Shown: in pieces, positions 1-11,283 of the stretch
Layout of the letters: each line of letters begins with the position of its first letter
Position numbering within the stretch: position 1 is the stretch's first letter
NCBI RefSeq assembly: GCF_034190915.1
Contig: NW_026947509.1
Coordinates: forward strand, 29,520,767-29,584,766
DNA length: 64,000 bases
Direction: 5' to 3'
From: Cavia porcellus
Lineage: Eukaryota; Chordata; Mammalia; Rodentia; Caviidae
Position numbers and translations under genes: made by a program
Notes under the pieces: generated by a model
What the model was told of the DNA's origin: nothing
Database searches by the model: none
What the model saw: only the letters and a program-made list of their open reading frames with translations

Positions 1-1044
1 CACATGCGCCAGGATGGCCTTCCATGTGCCTAGCAGGTGGGCTATGGCGCTGCGCTGCTGCCACAGATGGCCGAGCCGTGAGCTGGGGCCAGGTGTCGGG
101 GAGGGCGGGTGTGGGCTGCTGGGGGGCTTGGGTCCCTGCTGCTGGGCGCGCCGGGCCTCCAGGGTCCTGCAGGCAGCCGTCCTGAGCGCAGGTGTGTAGG
201 CCGAGCGCTTCCAGTGGCCGAGGAAGAGCGTGACGATGCGCTCCTTGCGCAGGTTGGCTATGTCCGGCCTGGGCAGCACGCCTGCCTCTGTTGCGGCCTC
301 CTCACAGCTGATGCCTGAGTCGCTGGCCTCCTCTGCATCTCCTGGCCCGGGCTCACCCCCGGCCGGCCCACCTCTGGGGTGCGGCTCTGCCGGCCAGCAG
401 CCTCCGGTGCACTGTGCGGGGCGGGCACAGAGGCTTGGGCTGGGGACGCAGGACGGGCAGGCGTTGGGGACTGACTCGAAGTGGCCACGCAGTGTCTGCA
501 CAGACACACCCCAGCCCTGGATCTCCCGCTGGGCCTCGCTGCGGGCCAGGCCTACCGGGACCTCCCTGCCGGTGTCCTTTGGAGCCGGTGCAGCTGCAGG
601 CTCCTCCCCCTGCGCCAGCCCATTCACACCCTTCAGCAGCAGCGACAGGCTGCGCACCACACGGCCAATGTGGACACACCAGAAAGGCAGCGGGTGCCCG
701 CCTGGCTCAGCCATGCCGGCCTCTGAAGAATCCTCAGGCTCAGCTGCCTGTGCTGGGCCACTCTGGTCATCCAGCCCAGGTGCCCGGGGCAGGAAGTGGC
801 TGTTGACAGTGATGCTGACCAGTGGCTCGGGCAGCAGGGCCTGCAGCTCGGCTGCCAGCCGGCCCAGCTGGCTCTCGTACTCCTGGCAGCGACGCCGCAG
901 CTGCAGGTCCGCAATCTGCTTCTCCAGGTAAACCAGGTCGTCCTCCGTCAGCAGCTCCCCAAAAGGGCCCAGGATGGCCTGGTGTATCTGCGAATACCGC
1001 CAGGGCGCCGGCTCTGCAGGGCCTGCACTCCTGCTGCCACCATC
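1..1044 (-). CDS. ESPNL: ESPNL coding exon 9 (partial)
   Basis: Encodes residues 461-808, open to the window edge. The acceptor AG is at 1045-1046 and the exon starts in phase 0 with GATGGTGGC. It holds the conserved stretch WRYSQIHQAILGPFGELL, then a charged helix LVYLEKQIADLQLRRRCQEY, then VSITVNSHFLPRAPG. A low-complexity Pro/Gly/Glu stretch follows, then KERIVTLFLGHWKRSAYTP and LWQQRSAIAHLLGTWKAILA next to base 1. The plus-strand frames across this exon are also long, which reflects GC richness. Confidence 0.95.
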
Positions 1045-1996
1045 CTGGGCACAGGAAGGGTTGGTCACCAGAGCTCTGCCCCACACTGGGCATCACTCTC
1101 CAGGGTGGCTGGGTTCTAGTCCCCCTGCCAGGATCCTCGCCCAGCCTCTGATGCACTGGCTGGGTCTTGCCTGGCCTTAGAAAGCATAAGCCATGGTGCC
1201 CCCGTAGGCTGAGGCAGGAGAATCACAAGTTGGAGCTCAGCCTGGGCAAATGAGTCACTTAGTGATACCCTATCTCAAAAAATAAAAAAGACTGGCAATA
1301 CAGCCAAGTGTGACGGCCCTGGTTCAGTCCCCAGGACTGCAGAAAAAAGAAAAGAGCAGAGCAAAGCAAGCCAGAAGGTTGCTGGAGGTGGAGGCTGGCA
1401 GGGCAGAGTCCCCTGGAGGAGGTGAGGAGAGCCGCCCTGCCCCACCATGCCCCGCCCCACCCTGCCCCCAAGTCCTCCTCTGGCCCCAGCCCCTGTGTCC
1501 AGGGCCAGAGCACTCCTAGTCCTCAGGCAGCTCTGCTGCCCTGTGTTTGTCACAGCCCTGGAGCTGAGGACTGGGGCCTCAGCCACTTCTCTACCCACCA
1601 CTGCCTTCCCCACCCCATCCCCACTGGGTTCCTGGGTAGTGTCTACTGCAAGGTCCAGCATGGTGGTTGCTGGTTTTCAGTAGCACAATCAGCCTGGCCC
1701 TGTACCCAGCTCTCCCCGACATCTGGCAGGAGGGAGCTTTGCCACATCCAGCCACCCTGCTCTGCCCTAACCAGAGATAGTGGGAGCCCACAGCAGCCAT
1801 GGCGCTGGCCAGAACACATGGCCAGGACACGTGGCTGGTGCCGTGGGGGCTTTTCCCTGCTCACCGTCACTCAGTGCAAGTGGCTGGTCTTGCTGCGGGG
1901 ATTGCACAGCTGAGACCAAGGACACAGTACTCTGGCTTTGAGGTGTCTAGGATGTCTAGGGCATCTACGGCCCTGCCCCCACCCCTGCCCTTGCAC
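1045..1996 (-). other. ESPNL intron 8
   Basis: Intron between exons 8 and 9. It holds one SINE (1205-1350). I see nothing else in it. Confidence 0.85.
1205..1350 (+). repeat. B1-ID composite SINE
   Basis: Shows GGCTGAGGCAGGAGAATCAC, then AGCCTGGGCAA and a CTCAAAAAAT stretch (B1/Alu-like). A degraded ID-like tail with GTTCAGTCCCCAG and an A-rich end follows. Confidence 0.75.
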
Positions 1997-2194
1997 CTGG
2001 GCCTCCGTGGCGCTGTCCTCCTCGCCCAGGCGGGCCTGCAGCTGTCGTACCATCACCTGCCGCTTCCACTCGGGGATAGGTCGGCCCTGCTCGTCTCGCG
2101 TGGGCACCAGTCCATCCAGGTCCCCCGAGGACAATCCTTCCAGCTGCAGTGCAGCCAGGCTGTTGGGGATATCTTCCAGAGCCACCTCTGCCCC
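1997..2194 (-). CDS. ESPNL: ESPNL coding exon 8
   Basis: 198 nt, phase 0 to 0, residues 395-460. The acceptor is TGCACAG before GGGGCAGAGG and the donor is GTGCAA. It encodes SLAALQLEGLSSGDLDGLVP followed by the espin-family signature PIPEWKRQVMVRQLQARL. Confidence 0.95.
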
Positions 2195-2764
2195 CTGTGC
2201 AGGTGGGGACCCAGACCTGAGCTTGGGACCCAAATGTGCAGTCAACATGTCCAGGGTGAGGCAGGAGCACCATGCCACCCCTGTGGCCCCCAACCTGAGG
2301 GCAAGGACCTCTCAGTTGGGGCCCAGCTGTGGGTTTCTGCTCAGAGAAGCAGCCAGACTCCTCCTTCTCCGGTGGCCCAGCAGAGGGGGCCCATACATGC
2401 TGTGAGGCAGAGAGGGGACTACAACATGGATAAAGTCTGCCTGCTGGTCCTGCGCTGTGGGATTCATCAGAGCCTTTCCTGTGCTGTGTGTGCTCTGAGG
2501 CATTGCCCAGCCTGCCCATTGCTCATTCCAGGAAAGGCTGGGCAGAGAGGGAGTGGAGACAGCAGCCCCAACCTTGAGGGAGTGGCTGCGGCCCTGCTGG
2601 AGGGGCTTCTGGACAGCAGAGCACCTTGGCTCAGGAAGCTGTAAGGGGCCAGCTGCTGGGGCTCCCGGGTAACAGAGAAGCATCCCTCACTTTCTGCTGC
2701 TGTGGCCTGATGTCCCTTGTGCTCAGAACCAAGCTACCCTGTGCCCTAACTGGCTGGGACTTAC

Positions 2765-2847
2765 CTCAGTGGGGACACTCGGGAGCATGGTGCAGGCTGT
2801 CGGCTCCCTCAGGATGGGCTGGCCGGGCCATGCTGGGCTCAGTGTTG
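2765..2847 (-). CDS. ESPNL: ESPNL coding exon 7 (83 nt)
   Basis: Short exon supported by a consensus donor GAG|GTAAGT, an acceptor CAGCAG before CAACACTGAG, and phase. Two bases complete the proline begun in exon 6, then 27 codons read TLSPAWPGQPILREP and end phase 0 into exon 8. LSPAWPG also matches the remembered human ESPNL linker. The other two frames hit stops, which makes this the only coherent reading. Confidence 0.85.
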
Positions 2848-3057
2848 CTGCTGCTGAGAGGTGGAGGGGATCAGGCAGAGCTAAGGAGATCTGGCCTCAG
2901 GACAGTTGGGTGCCCGCCAGAACCGGGTCAGGAGTGAGGCATCCATGACAGCTGGAGGTGCCCAGGGCCACCTGCACCCTACCCCTCATCTGCACCTGGC
3001 ATCCTCCTGAGCCTGGAGACCCCAAAACGTCTCCCTACACATCCTGTGTCAGGGACA

Positions 3058-3239
3058 TGGGCACAGGGGTATATGAGGACACGGGGCCAGGACACAGGAG
3101 TGCACACATCCACACAAGTGTGCACAGACACAGCTTACATGTGCAAAGACACAGGTAAACACTCACAGGTGCACACAGACACACAGACTGGTACATGCAT
3201 GCATGCTCACACACACAGGCTGCCACATACAACCACACC
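3058..3239. repeat. CA-rich simple/low-complexity repeat
   Basis: Imperfect runs of GACACAG, GCACACA and TGCATGCATG over about 180 bp in intron 6 of ESPNL. Confidence 0.7.
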
Positions 3240-3454
3240 ACAGCTGGGTGGCCCTGGGCCCTAGGCCCTGGGCCTCTTTGATTTTGGAGCTGCTGCCATG
3301 TCCCTGCTCACCCAGTTTCCTCTGCTAGGTGCTGGGTGCTGTCTTCTCTGGGCTACCACCCACAGGGAAGGACTCCTCCATGGCCAGCTCCACAGCAGCC
3401 AGGGGACACCGCACTGACCACACCCGCCCCTGCCGAATGTGTGTCATGTCTTTT

Positions 3455-3559
3455 TTGTTTGTTTGTTTGTTTCTCTTTTTGCAGTACCAGGGATTGAACT
3501 CATGACCTCGCGCTTGCCAGGCAGGTGCTTATGCTGCTGAGCTAAATCCCCAGCCCAAC
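3455..3559 (-). repeat. ID SINE
   Basis: Reverse-complement ID element: poly-T start, TACCAGGGATTGAACTCATG (B-box region), ending GCTAAATCCCCAGCCC. It is flanked by a 14-bp direct repeat, GTGTCATGTCTTTT, at 3441-3454 and 3560-3573, which marks a retroposition target site. Confidence 0.93.
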
Positions 3560-3689
3560 GTGTCATGTCTTTTAAAAAGCAGCAGAGACCCCAAGGAAAA
3601 TCCCAAGTGTGGCAGAGGACAAGAGGTGGCCCTGTGAGGCAGGGTGCACTGTCTACTATGTCTGCAGCCTGGCCTGGCCATGTACTCAC

Positions 3690-3804
3690 GTGTGGGGCTC
3701 CCATGCCTGGGGCCCCCTCTTGCGCCGTCCTGTAGGGTGAGCTTTGCAGCCGACAGTGGTGGGGGCGGGAAGGGCGGTGGTGGGGGCGTCATCAGGATGG
3801 GCAC
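3690..3804 (-). CDS. ESPNL: ESPNL coding exon 6 (proline-rich)
   Basis: 115 nt, enters phase 0 and leaves phase 1. It encodes VPILMTPPPPPFPPPPLSAA and then a Gly/Arg-rich stretch, residues 329-366. The polyproline run is a likely profilin- or SH3-type binding site by analogy with espin; this is inference. The donor is C|GTGAGT. Confidence 0.93.
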
Positions 3805-6800
3805 CTGGGGGACAGCACAGTCAGTCAGCGCAAGGGCATCAACCTGTGGACCTGGGGGTCTTGTGCCTTGCTCACCTTGCCCTCCTGGTGAAGGGAGCCA
3901 GAGGAGGCAGCTCCGGTCCCTGCTGCACTGGGGCCCAGGCCCCACAGGCCCCTGAGGTCTCCTCTGGGACCCATCGCTCACAGTGACCCCCACGCCCAGA
4001 CTTGGGTGGCCCCATCCCAGGGCTGAGTTGCAAGCTGATTAGAAATTCCTAACTTCGGGGGCTGGGAATTTAGCTCAGAAGCATAAGCACCTGCCTTGCA
4101 AGTGTGTGGTTCTGAGTTCAATCCCTGCTACCGATAAAAAAGAAAAAGATGACAAAAAAACCCCCACAAAATTCCTAACTTCTTTGTAGGAAGCCGGCCT
4201 CCTGCTCTGCCTGGGCTTAGGACATGCAGGGCCACTGCTGCCCCCAGAGCCTCAGCCTCAGAGACTTACCAGAGCACAGGTGAGCACACACCGCCCAGCA
4301 CCCTTGGCCACCTGGCCACGGAAAGGGGACGCAGCCCGCAAGTCTGGCCTCCTGGCCGTGCGCAACTCACTCCCCCGGAACCTGTGCCAGGAGGACCTCA
4401 CACAGGCACTGAGTGCAGCGCGGGGGAGTGTGGCCCAGGGCCGTTGAAGATGCCGCCCCCACCAGAGGTGTCACATTAATATTTGAGGGCTGGGTGTCAG
4501 GTAGCTGGGCAGGCTGGGCTGGACCATCGTGGGATCCCTTACTGCCCATCCCAGTCCTTCATGGTGCAGAACCAGGGCTGGGGACCTCAGAAGATAGGGG
4601 CTTGGGATCTCTGTGCTCTGTGACAGGAGAGGCCAACTATACAGATGTCCCACCCACAGACGGGGAAACAGACTCAGGGGATATGGGGCTGGCAGAGCTG
4701 CAATCTGAGTTGTCCAGGGGAGCATGGGGCTCTAGGTAGAGCCAGAGGCAGGGTCTTGCTATTATTCCACCACCAGAGCTAAACCCTGACTGTCCCCACC
4801 TGGCCTCCAGCAGACAGAGGCAGAGGGCTTCCTGCTCACTCTGAAGAGAGGGTTCTGGGGGACACTGGACACAGCAGCTGTCTGGGCTCAAACTGTATCA
4901 CCTGAGGCCTTGGGGTTGGGGGGCCCTGCCTAGCAGCCCTTGGCACCCCACCCCCATTGAATGTGCCCTGTAGATTGCTACCTCACTTGTGGGTGGCTCT
5001 GGGAAGGAGTGGGACAGGAACATGGGAAGCCCTGGGCATCCTCGGCTCCCTGAGTCTGGTCCCTGCTCTGAGAAGCAGCGGGATCAGCCTTGTCACTGTC
5101 CAGCCTTTGAGCCTCTCGTGGTCCCTGAACCTCAGGGAAAGGAGTCACCGCGTCCCTGCCTTGCCCAAGGCCCAGGACCCTGGGGTCCATGGGACAGCAG
5201 GAGGGGCAGGGATCAGAGCTCAGGCCCTGGGGTCCTAGCAGCCAGCCATGCATGTCCCCCAGTCCCAGCATCTGATGGCCACCCCGGACCCAGCTGCACC
5301 CCTCCCTGTGTTTTTGGTGAGACTAGAATGTGGCAGGGCACACTATGCATTATGCATTGAAGGTGGCTGTGGGGAGCAGGGTTACAGACCTGTAATGCAC
5401 CCGGACTGAGAAAATCATGACCCGCCACCACGCCCGGCAGCCACTGCCACAGCTGAGATTCTGAGACTGCTGGTGGCTGAGCCCTTCCCATCCTGGGAGC
5501 ATGACTCTGCTCTCTAGCCTCAGTTTCCCCTTCTACCCAAGGAGGGGATGCTGGGGACTTCAGACATGGAGCAGAGCCACTAAACAAGAGGGGCCACTCT
5601 CTGCCATGGGACAGCCCTTCCATCCTGCCTCACAGATGGAAGGATGCCTCACGAAGTCAAGGCTCAGAGAGCCTGCGGTGCCCAGTGCCCAGGAGGGCCA
5701 GCGGGCCTGAGGGAGCAAGGGCTCGGTGGGCGAGGGCTGACCCTAGCTGCAGCTGCCTCGCCAAGGAGCTTGGAAGGAGCGGGTCACCCACCCTTCACTG
5801 CTCAGAGCCCCCATGTGTGGCCAGGCACATGAGGCTCTGGGTGGACAGTGGGCACCCTGAGGCTCTGCAGACAGCAATGGGGTGGGCATCTCCTAGGGAC
5901 TGCGCTCAACAGGATACCCAGCCCCACCCCAAGCAGCCTCTCCTGGGGCCAGGGATGGGGGCGTCAAGGCTGGAGTGTCAGGCTGTGAGGGATCTCATCA
6001 CCTCCTGGGGGCCGACATGGGGACAGCCGGTGCAGGGCACCTCTGCATATTGTATTTCCATCAATATTGCATGGGGCCCAGCATCCCAGGGCCGGCCCGC
6101 AGCTGCTGTCTGCCCTCCCGCTGAGTGGGGGACATCGCTGGCAGTGTGAGGCAGGAGCAGGGTGGGCCCTGAGGGAGAAGACACAGCCTGGGTCTGGGCT
6201 ACAGAAGGGAAAACAGGGGCACAAAGGCTCCTGGGTGGGGCAGGGAGATGCCGTGACCAGGAGTGAGCCCCAGGAAGCCCAACACCATCCTGGCCCTGCC
6301 CCAGGAGATGGGCAGGGCATCTAGGAGGGGCTGGGCAGGAGTGGGGCTGTCCCTGTGGGGCAGAACATCAGGGTGGGGACACCAGTGGTGGCCACTCTCC
6401 CAACCCCCTCAGCCACCACCCAGGGTGGGGCATGGCTGGGCTATGGAGGGTGCAGGGGCCAAGGCAGGGTGGCCTGAGGAAGAGGGTCCTTCTCTGGGCA
6501 GTGGCCAGTCCAACACTCAGTGGCTCAGTTACCTCAACAGTCACTGAAACTGCTCCCCACGACAAAACCAGGCCATGAAGTCCCCAGGGCCCGCCCATGC
6601 GGCCCCAGCAAGAGGCCATGTGAGGGCCGCCTGCCTGGGGCCAAGGAGAGCTGAGCCCTCGCTAGTCCTGGACACTCAGAAGGACAATGTCCCTGATGGC
6701 TCCACGTAGTCCTGTGAGATGCGCAGGGAGACAGGACACCTCTGTGAAGGAGAGGCCTCCCCAGGGTCGCTGCCTGGGCTGGAGTGTATGTGGGGAGCGC

Positions 6801-7146
6801 TGGAACAGAGCTGCCCTGCAGAACTGCTGAGCCGCACTGCCAGGCCCACCAACTGGTTAACCGTTTCTGTTTTCCCAGATGGGGACAGGGAAGACAGAGG
6901 CCATGGTCCTGGGCAGTGCGGGGTCCCCTCAAGGTCCCCCCAGCTGGAACAAGCACTTGCTCCCACCTGGGCACCCTTAGCTGCTGTGACGTCACCGGAG
7001 GAACTGGCCACGAGGGCCCATGGCTTGTCACAGAGCCTGTCCCAGCCCATGTTTTTCCCAGCCGCCATAGCCTGTTCCAGCACCCACAGCTGGCTGTGCA
7101 CCCCCATTCCTGGGCCTGCAGGATGGACAGGGCCCCAGGGCCTCAC
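3805..7146 (-). other. ESPNL intron 5
   Basis: A 3.3-kb GC-rich intron. It contains one young ID SINE (4057-4168). The many open frames here show no family resemblance and reflect base composition. Confidence 0.8.
4057..4168 (+). repeat. ID SINE with 14-bp target-site duplication
   Basis: Sense ID element beginning GGGGGCTGGGAATTTAGCTC, with internal GAGTTCAATCCC and an A-rich tail. The direct repeat AAATTCCTAACTTC flanks it at 4043-4056 and 4169-4182. Confidence 0.93.
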
Positions 7147-7278
7147 CGGCCGCGCCATCTCCCGCAGGTACTGGGCACAGTCCTGGTGCCCATGGTACTC
7201 AGCCAGGTCCGCCGCTGTGTACCCATCTTCGTCCCGCAGGTAGGGGTCCACGTGGTGGGACAGCAGAGTCTGGCAGCA
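7147..7278 (-). CDS. ESPNL: ESPNL coding exon 5 (last ankyrin repeat)
   Basis: 132 nt, phase 0 to 0, residues 285-328: CCQTLLSHHVDPYLRDEDGY followed by TAADLAEYHGHQDCAQYLRE. Donor CCG|GTGAGG; acceptor CGCAG before TGCTGCCAG. Confidence 0.96.
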
Positions 7279-7604
7279 CTGCGGAGAACGGGGAACCATA
7301 TCTGGGGAGCTCACCAGGCACCAGGGGAGCAACAACCAAGGGCCCAGAGACCTGGCCCAGGAGCCCAGAGCCTCCCATCCTGCATGACAGTGACAGCCCC
7401 CAGGGAAGCCCTTTCCAGATGGGGGATGGGTGGCAGAGAGGCCAGCTCTCCAGAGCACAGCAGGGACCAAGCCTTCAGGGGCTCAGGGAGGAAGGTTTCA
7501 TCTTGCTGCTCAGGAAGGTCTCAGAGGGGGCACCAGCCAGGAGGACAGGGGCAGGGGCAGGCCTGGCCCCAAGGGACAATGGGCATGGCAGGCCATGAGG
7601 GTGT

Positions 7605-7718
7605 GGGAGGAGGAGGGAGAGGAGGAGGAGGAAAAAGAGCAGGGGGCAGGGAGAGGAGGAAGAGGGAGGGGGGAGGATGAGGAGGGAGGGGAGGAAGGAG
7701 AGGAGGTGGGGGAGAAGC
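7605..7718 (+). repeat. GA-rich polypurine tract
   Basis: About 115 bp almost wholly A/G on the plus strand (runs of GGAGGAGG and GAGGAAG), interrupted by very few pyrimidines. Confidence 0.9.
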
Positions 7719-8359
7719 AGGAGAGCTTGGTCACAGTGACACAGCCTGTGGCCCCACACTGGTGAGCGCAGTGTGTCCCAGGTGCGCCCATCCCCTGCTA
7801 GGAGGTGTGGCCTGGGCAGACGTGAGGACTCGCTGAGCTCACAGCAGCTGCTGGCACAGAGGCACCATAACTACACAGGGCATACCCTTGGCGAGCACTC
7901 GGATTAGCAGGTGCCACCCTGGGGAACAGGGTAGTTGTGGGGGCCAGGCCTCCGCTCCCGGCTCTGGGCAGAGACCATGAAATCTCAAGGCCCCCGGATT
8001 CATCTGCAAATCACTTTCCAGTGATGCCTGGCACACGGGGAATGGGAGACCTCACCCGCCAAGGCAGCTGGCAGAGGGCTGAGAGCCACTAGGCCGAAAG
8101 CTGTGCCTGTCACACTTGGGGAACACAGAAGTGGAGCACAGAGATTCGGCCGGGGAACTGGTTGGGCCCGGGTCAGGGGTACACTAACAGAGAGAGTGTC
8201 ATTGGGAGCAGTAGAACACCCGAGAGAGTGAGGGCCGAGGCCTGGCCCCCACCCCCCGAGGTGCTCTGGGAATGTGGGGGTCCTACAGGAGGCAAGACCA
8301 AGGACCCTGGGTCCTAGACTTACTGATCAGTCCATTCACACGGGCTGCTCCAAATTCAG

Positions 8360-8560
8360 GTTGGTTGTAAGTTGAGATTATTGTTCCCATAAGAAACAAT
8401 GGAAATGCCCACAATGCTTTCCATAGTGTTATCGCCATAAAAAGGCTGAGATAATGTGTGTGATTTATAAAAACACCAATACTTCTCCTAGTGTACTCAT
8501 CAAAAAGTCATAAAATGTGCCTGGTTTACCAGAAACTGTTTGATACTGTACTCACCACTC
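8360..8560. mobile_element. Candidate Tigger-like terminal segment
   Basis: Contains GGTTGTAAGTTGAGATTATT and CCCATAAGAAACAATGGAAA, which resemble the conserved ends of mammalian Tigger elements. It could be the far end of the Tigger whose transposase remains lie at 11906-13152, with a MaLR-like element inserted between. Boundaries are approximate. Confidence 0.45.
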
Positions 8561-8658
8561 TAGGTGACCTCTTCAGCTACAGGAGGGAGGATGGATGGAG
8601 AAGTGACTGTGCAGGACAGTCCCCTTCCACAGGAGCAGCAGGGACCTGGCTCTCTGGT

Positions 8659-9469
8659 TGTCATGGATTAGAAACTGGTGGTCAACTTAACACAGTTGAA
8701 TTTAATCGGCATGGTGCTGAGGGTAGAGGGCCCACCTGAGGAAAGCTGTTAGCATGAAGGGAGACGTGGAGAGGAAGAGAGGGGCCTTATGGGTTCTCCT
8801 GAGTGTTGTAGTTTGGAGCTGTTGGTTCTCCTGGAGGAGCTTGTCCTGCTGGCTCCCCGATATGAATGCAGCTGTTATCATCAGAGGAGCCAGGGACCTT
8901 ATCACTGAGAGTGGCTGTGGTTCACTTTGGAGGAGCTCTGGTCCTTACATTGAACATCACTTCCTGGCTCCAGAGAGGAAGGTGTTGTTTAATCTCCAGG
9001 AGACACTGGTCATGCTGGCCTCCTGATATGTACCTGACTATTATCGTCAGAGGAACTCAGGACCTCACTGTCACTGTGGTACGTTGCAGGGTAGCCCTGG
9101 TCCTTATTTTGAGCATCACTTCTTGGCTCTGGTGTAGATCTCTCAACCTATTGGCACAGACTTTCTAGCTTCTACTGCTGACCTTTGGGACTTCTCAGTG
9201 CAGATCTGTAAAACAGACTTTCATGAGTCATTTGCTGTGGGCTCTGGGCCTCCAGTTGGACTCATGGGAGGCATTGTCATGGGCTCCAGGTCTTCAGCTG
9301 GACTCACACAGGACACTGCTGTGGGATCCAGGCCCTGGGCTACATTTTCTAGGTCGTTGGTGTTGTGGGCAGATTTCCTGCACTTTCTTGTACTTAACTC
9401 TGGGTGACCATCATAAAATAATATAAATTGTGTCCTGTATGAATTGTTCTCACATTCCTGACTACCACA
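8659..9469 (+). repeat. Putative 5' LTR of an ERVL-MaLR-like element
   Basis: About 810 bp starting TG and ending CA. It aligns along most of its length with 10397-11283. Shared blocks include GTCCACTT/GTCAACTT, TAATCTCCAGGAGA, TCTGGGCCTCCAGTTGGA, CACTGCTGTGGGATCCAGGC and TTAACTCTGGGTGACCATCA. It seems to lack about 40 bases near its outer end relative to the partner. Family assignment rests on the sequence just inside it. Confidence 0.6.
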
Positions 9470-10396
9470 AAAATTGGTACCTTGAAAGTGGGGTCATTGT
9501 GATGTTCCTGACCATGTAACTTAAGAGACCTGGGAATTAATTTAGAAAGCTTTTGAGGGACTGACCTAGAAGCAGCCCCTGTATGCTGTAAGCTGTATTG
9601 GAGACTCTGGTTGAAGCCTGCAAGATCAGAGTACTGATGGAAATGCTGCCGGTTAAGACGGAGCTTGGGAGGCTTCTGTTGAGGACTGCATTGGCTGCTG
9701 GAGTCCAGGTAGGATATTGTGCTTTGGCTGAAAGTTGTTCTGCTTTTTTCTTGTGTTTAGAGATATTATCTGGGTGGCAGAAAAATTTCAGTGCAGTCTA
9801 CTGTTAGGATGGTAGCATTGTTACTTCAGAGAGCTTTTGACCAGATCTATGTTGGAAATTAGAGCAACGAGCTAGTAGAGTAATTTAAACATTTGGCCAG
9901 AAAGAAGGCTCCAGTGGAACTGTGGGTTGCAAAGACGAAACAGAGGAGAACATAGTTGTTTAGAGCAGGACAATGGAAAAATGAACTGAAGTCTCTCACC
10001 TGAAGGGAAGAATGTATTTGAATTGCAGGAAATTCTTGTTTTTCTGTCTTGCCATGCCACATTAAAAATTTAATGGGAAACAAGGACTGTGATTATAATA
10101 GCTCTTTTGATTTTAATATTGTTTTATAGACATAGACATGTGGCATAGATTTTCTGGCTTCCACTGCTCATCTGTGAGCCTTCCCAGTGCAGATCCATGA
10201 AACAGACTTTATAATCAAGTTAATCAAGGTATTGTGGTTTAATGTTGAACCTTGGTCACCCTTTGAATATTTTGTTTTTGGTGCAGGAATAAGTGTAATG
10301 AGAACTGTATATACATAATGTATTAACCTAAATCTGAATAGATCAAGACATGCTGATTTTCACAAATCTGCCGCTAGAGACTATAGTTTAAGGAAA
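9470..10396 (+). repeat. Putative MaLR-like internal region
   Basis: Starts AAAATTGGTACC followed by an AGTGGGG block, resembling the start of ERVL-MaLR internal sequences. It has no recognisable gag or pol frame, as expected for this non-autonomous class. It also holds a third copy (about 10137-10205) of an LTR segment, so the element is rearranged. Confidence 0.5.
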
Positions 10397-11283
10397 TGTG
10401 TGTGGTTATCAAGTTGACCAGGGGTAGATTATTAGGGATTAAAAACTAGTGGTCCACTTAGAACCAGAAGAATTAAATGGGCAGGGTGCTGAGCGGAGAT
10501 GTTCCACCTGAGGAAAGTTGCCAGCATAAAAGGAGGTGTGGAGAGGAGGAGAGAAGCGTTGTGGGTTCTCCTAAGTGCTGTAGTTTGGAGTCACTGGTTC
10601 TCCTAGAGGATCTCATCATGCTGGCTTCCGATATGAATTTGGCCTTTCTCATCGGAGAAGCTTGGGACCTTGTTGTCACTGCGAATGAATGCGTTTCACT
10701 TTGGGGGAGCTCTGGTCCTTAGGTCGAGTGTGGCTTTCTGGCTCTGGAGGAGACAACGTGTGCTGTTTAATCTCCAGGAGATGCTGGTCACACTGGCTTC
10801 CTGACATGTACTCAGCTTTCTCATTGTCAGAGCTCAGGACCTCATTGTTGCTGAGGATGGCTGTGGTACTTTTCAGGGGATCCCTTGTCCTTATTTTGAG
10901 TGTCACTTCTTGGCTTTGGTGTAGAACGTTTAACCTACCAGCACAGCTCCTTCACCTCACTGGCATAGACTTTCTGGCTTCCACTGCTCATCTGTGAGCC
11001 TTCCCAGTGCAGATCCATGAAACAGACTTACAGGAGTCCTTATCATGGGCTCTGGGCCTCCAGTTGGATTTGTGGGAGGCATTGTCATGAGCTCTGGGTC
11101 TTCAGCTGGACTCATGCAGAACACTGCTGTGGGATCCAGGCCCTCGGCTGATTTTCTAGATCTTTAGTGTTGTGGACAGATTTCCTGTACTTTCTTGCAC
11201 TTAACTCTGGGTGACCATCATAAAATAATGTTATAAACTGTATCCTGTATGTAATTGCTCTGCTCACAACCCCGACTACGACA
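10397..11283 (+). repeat. Putative 3' LTR of the same element
   Basis: About 890 bp, starts TGTGTGGTTATC and ends CGACTACGACA; homologous to 8659-9469 in the same orientation. Divergence between the copies is clearly visible, so the insertion is old. Confidence 0.6.

Noticed and set aside
230..931. 233-aa plus-strand open frame
   Set aside because: It lies antisense to ESPNL exon 9, shows no family signature, and is explained by the high GC content of that exon.
1799..2644. 281-aa plus-strand open frame
   Set aside because: It overlaps ESPNL exon 8 on the opposite strand and has no recognisable domain. It reads across intron sequence with no splice logic.
6784..7680. 298-aa plus-strand open frame
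   Set aside because: It runs antisense through ESPNL exon 5 and ends in the GA-rich tract (Gly/Glu-rich translation). Composition alone explains it.
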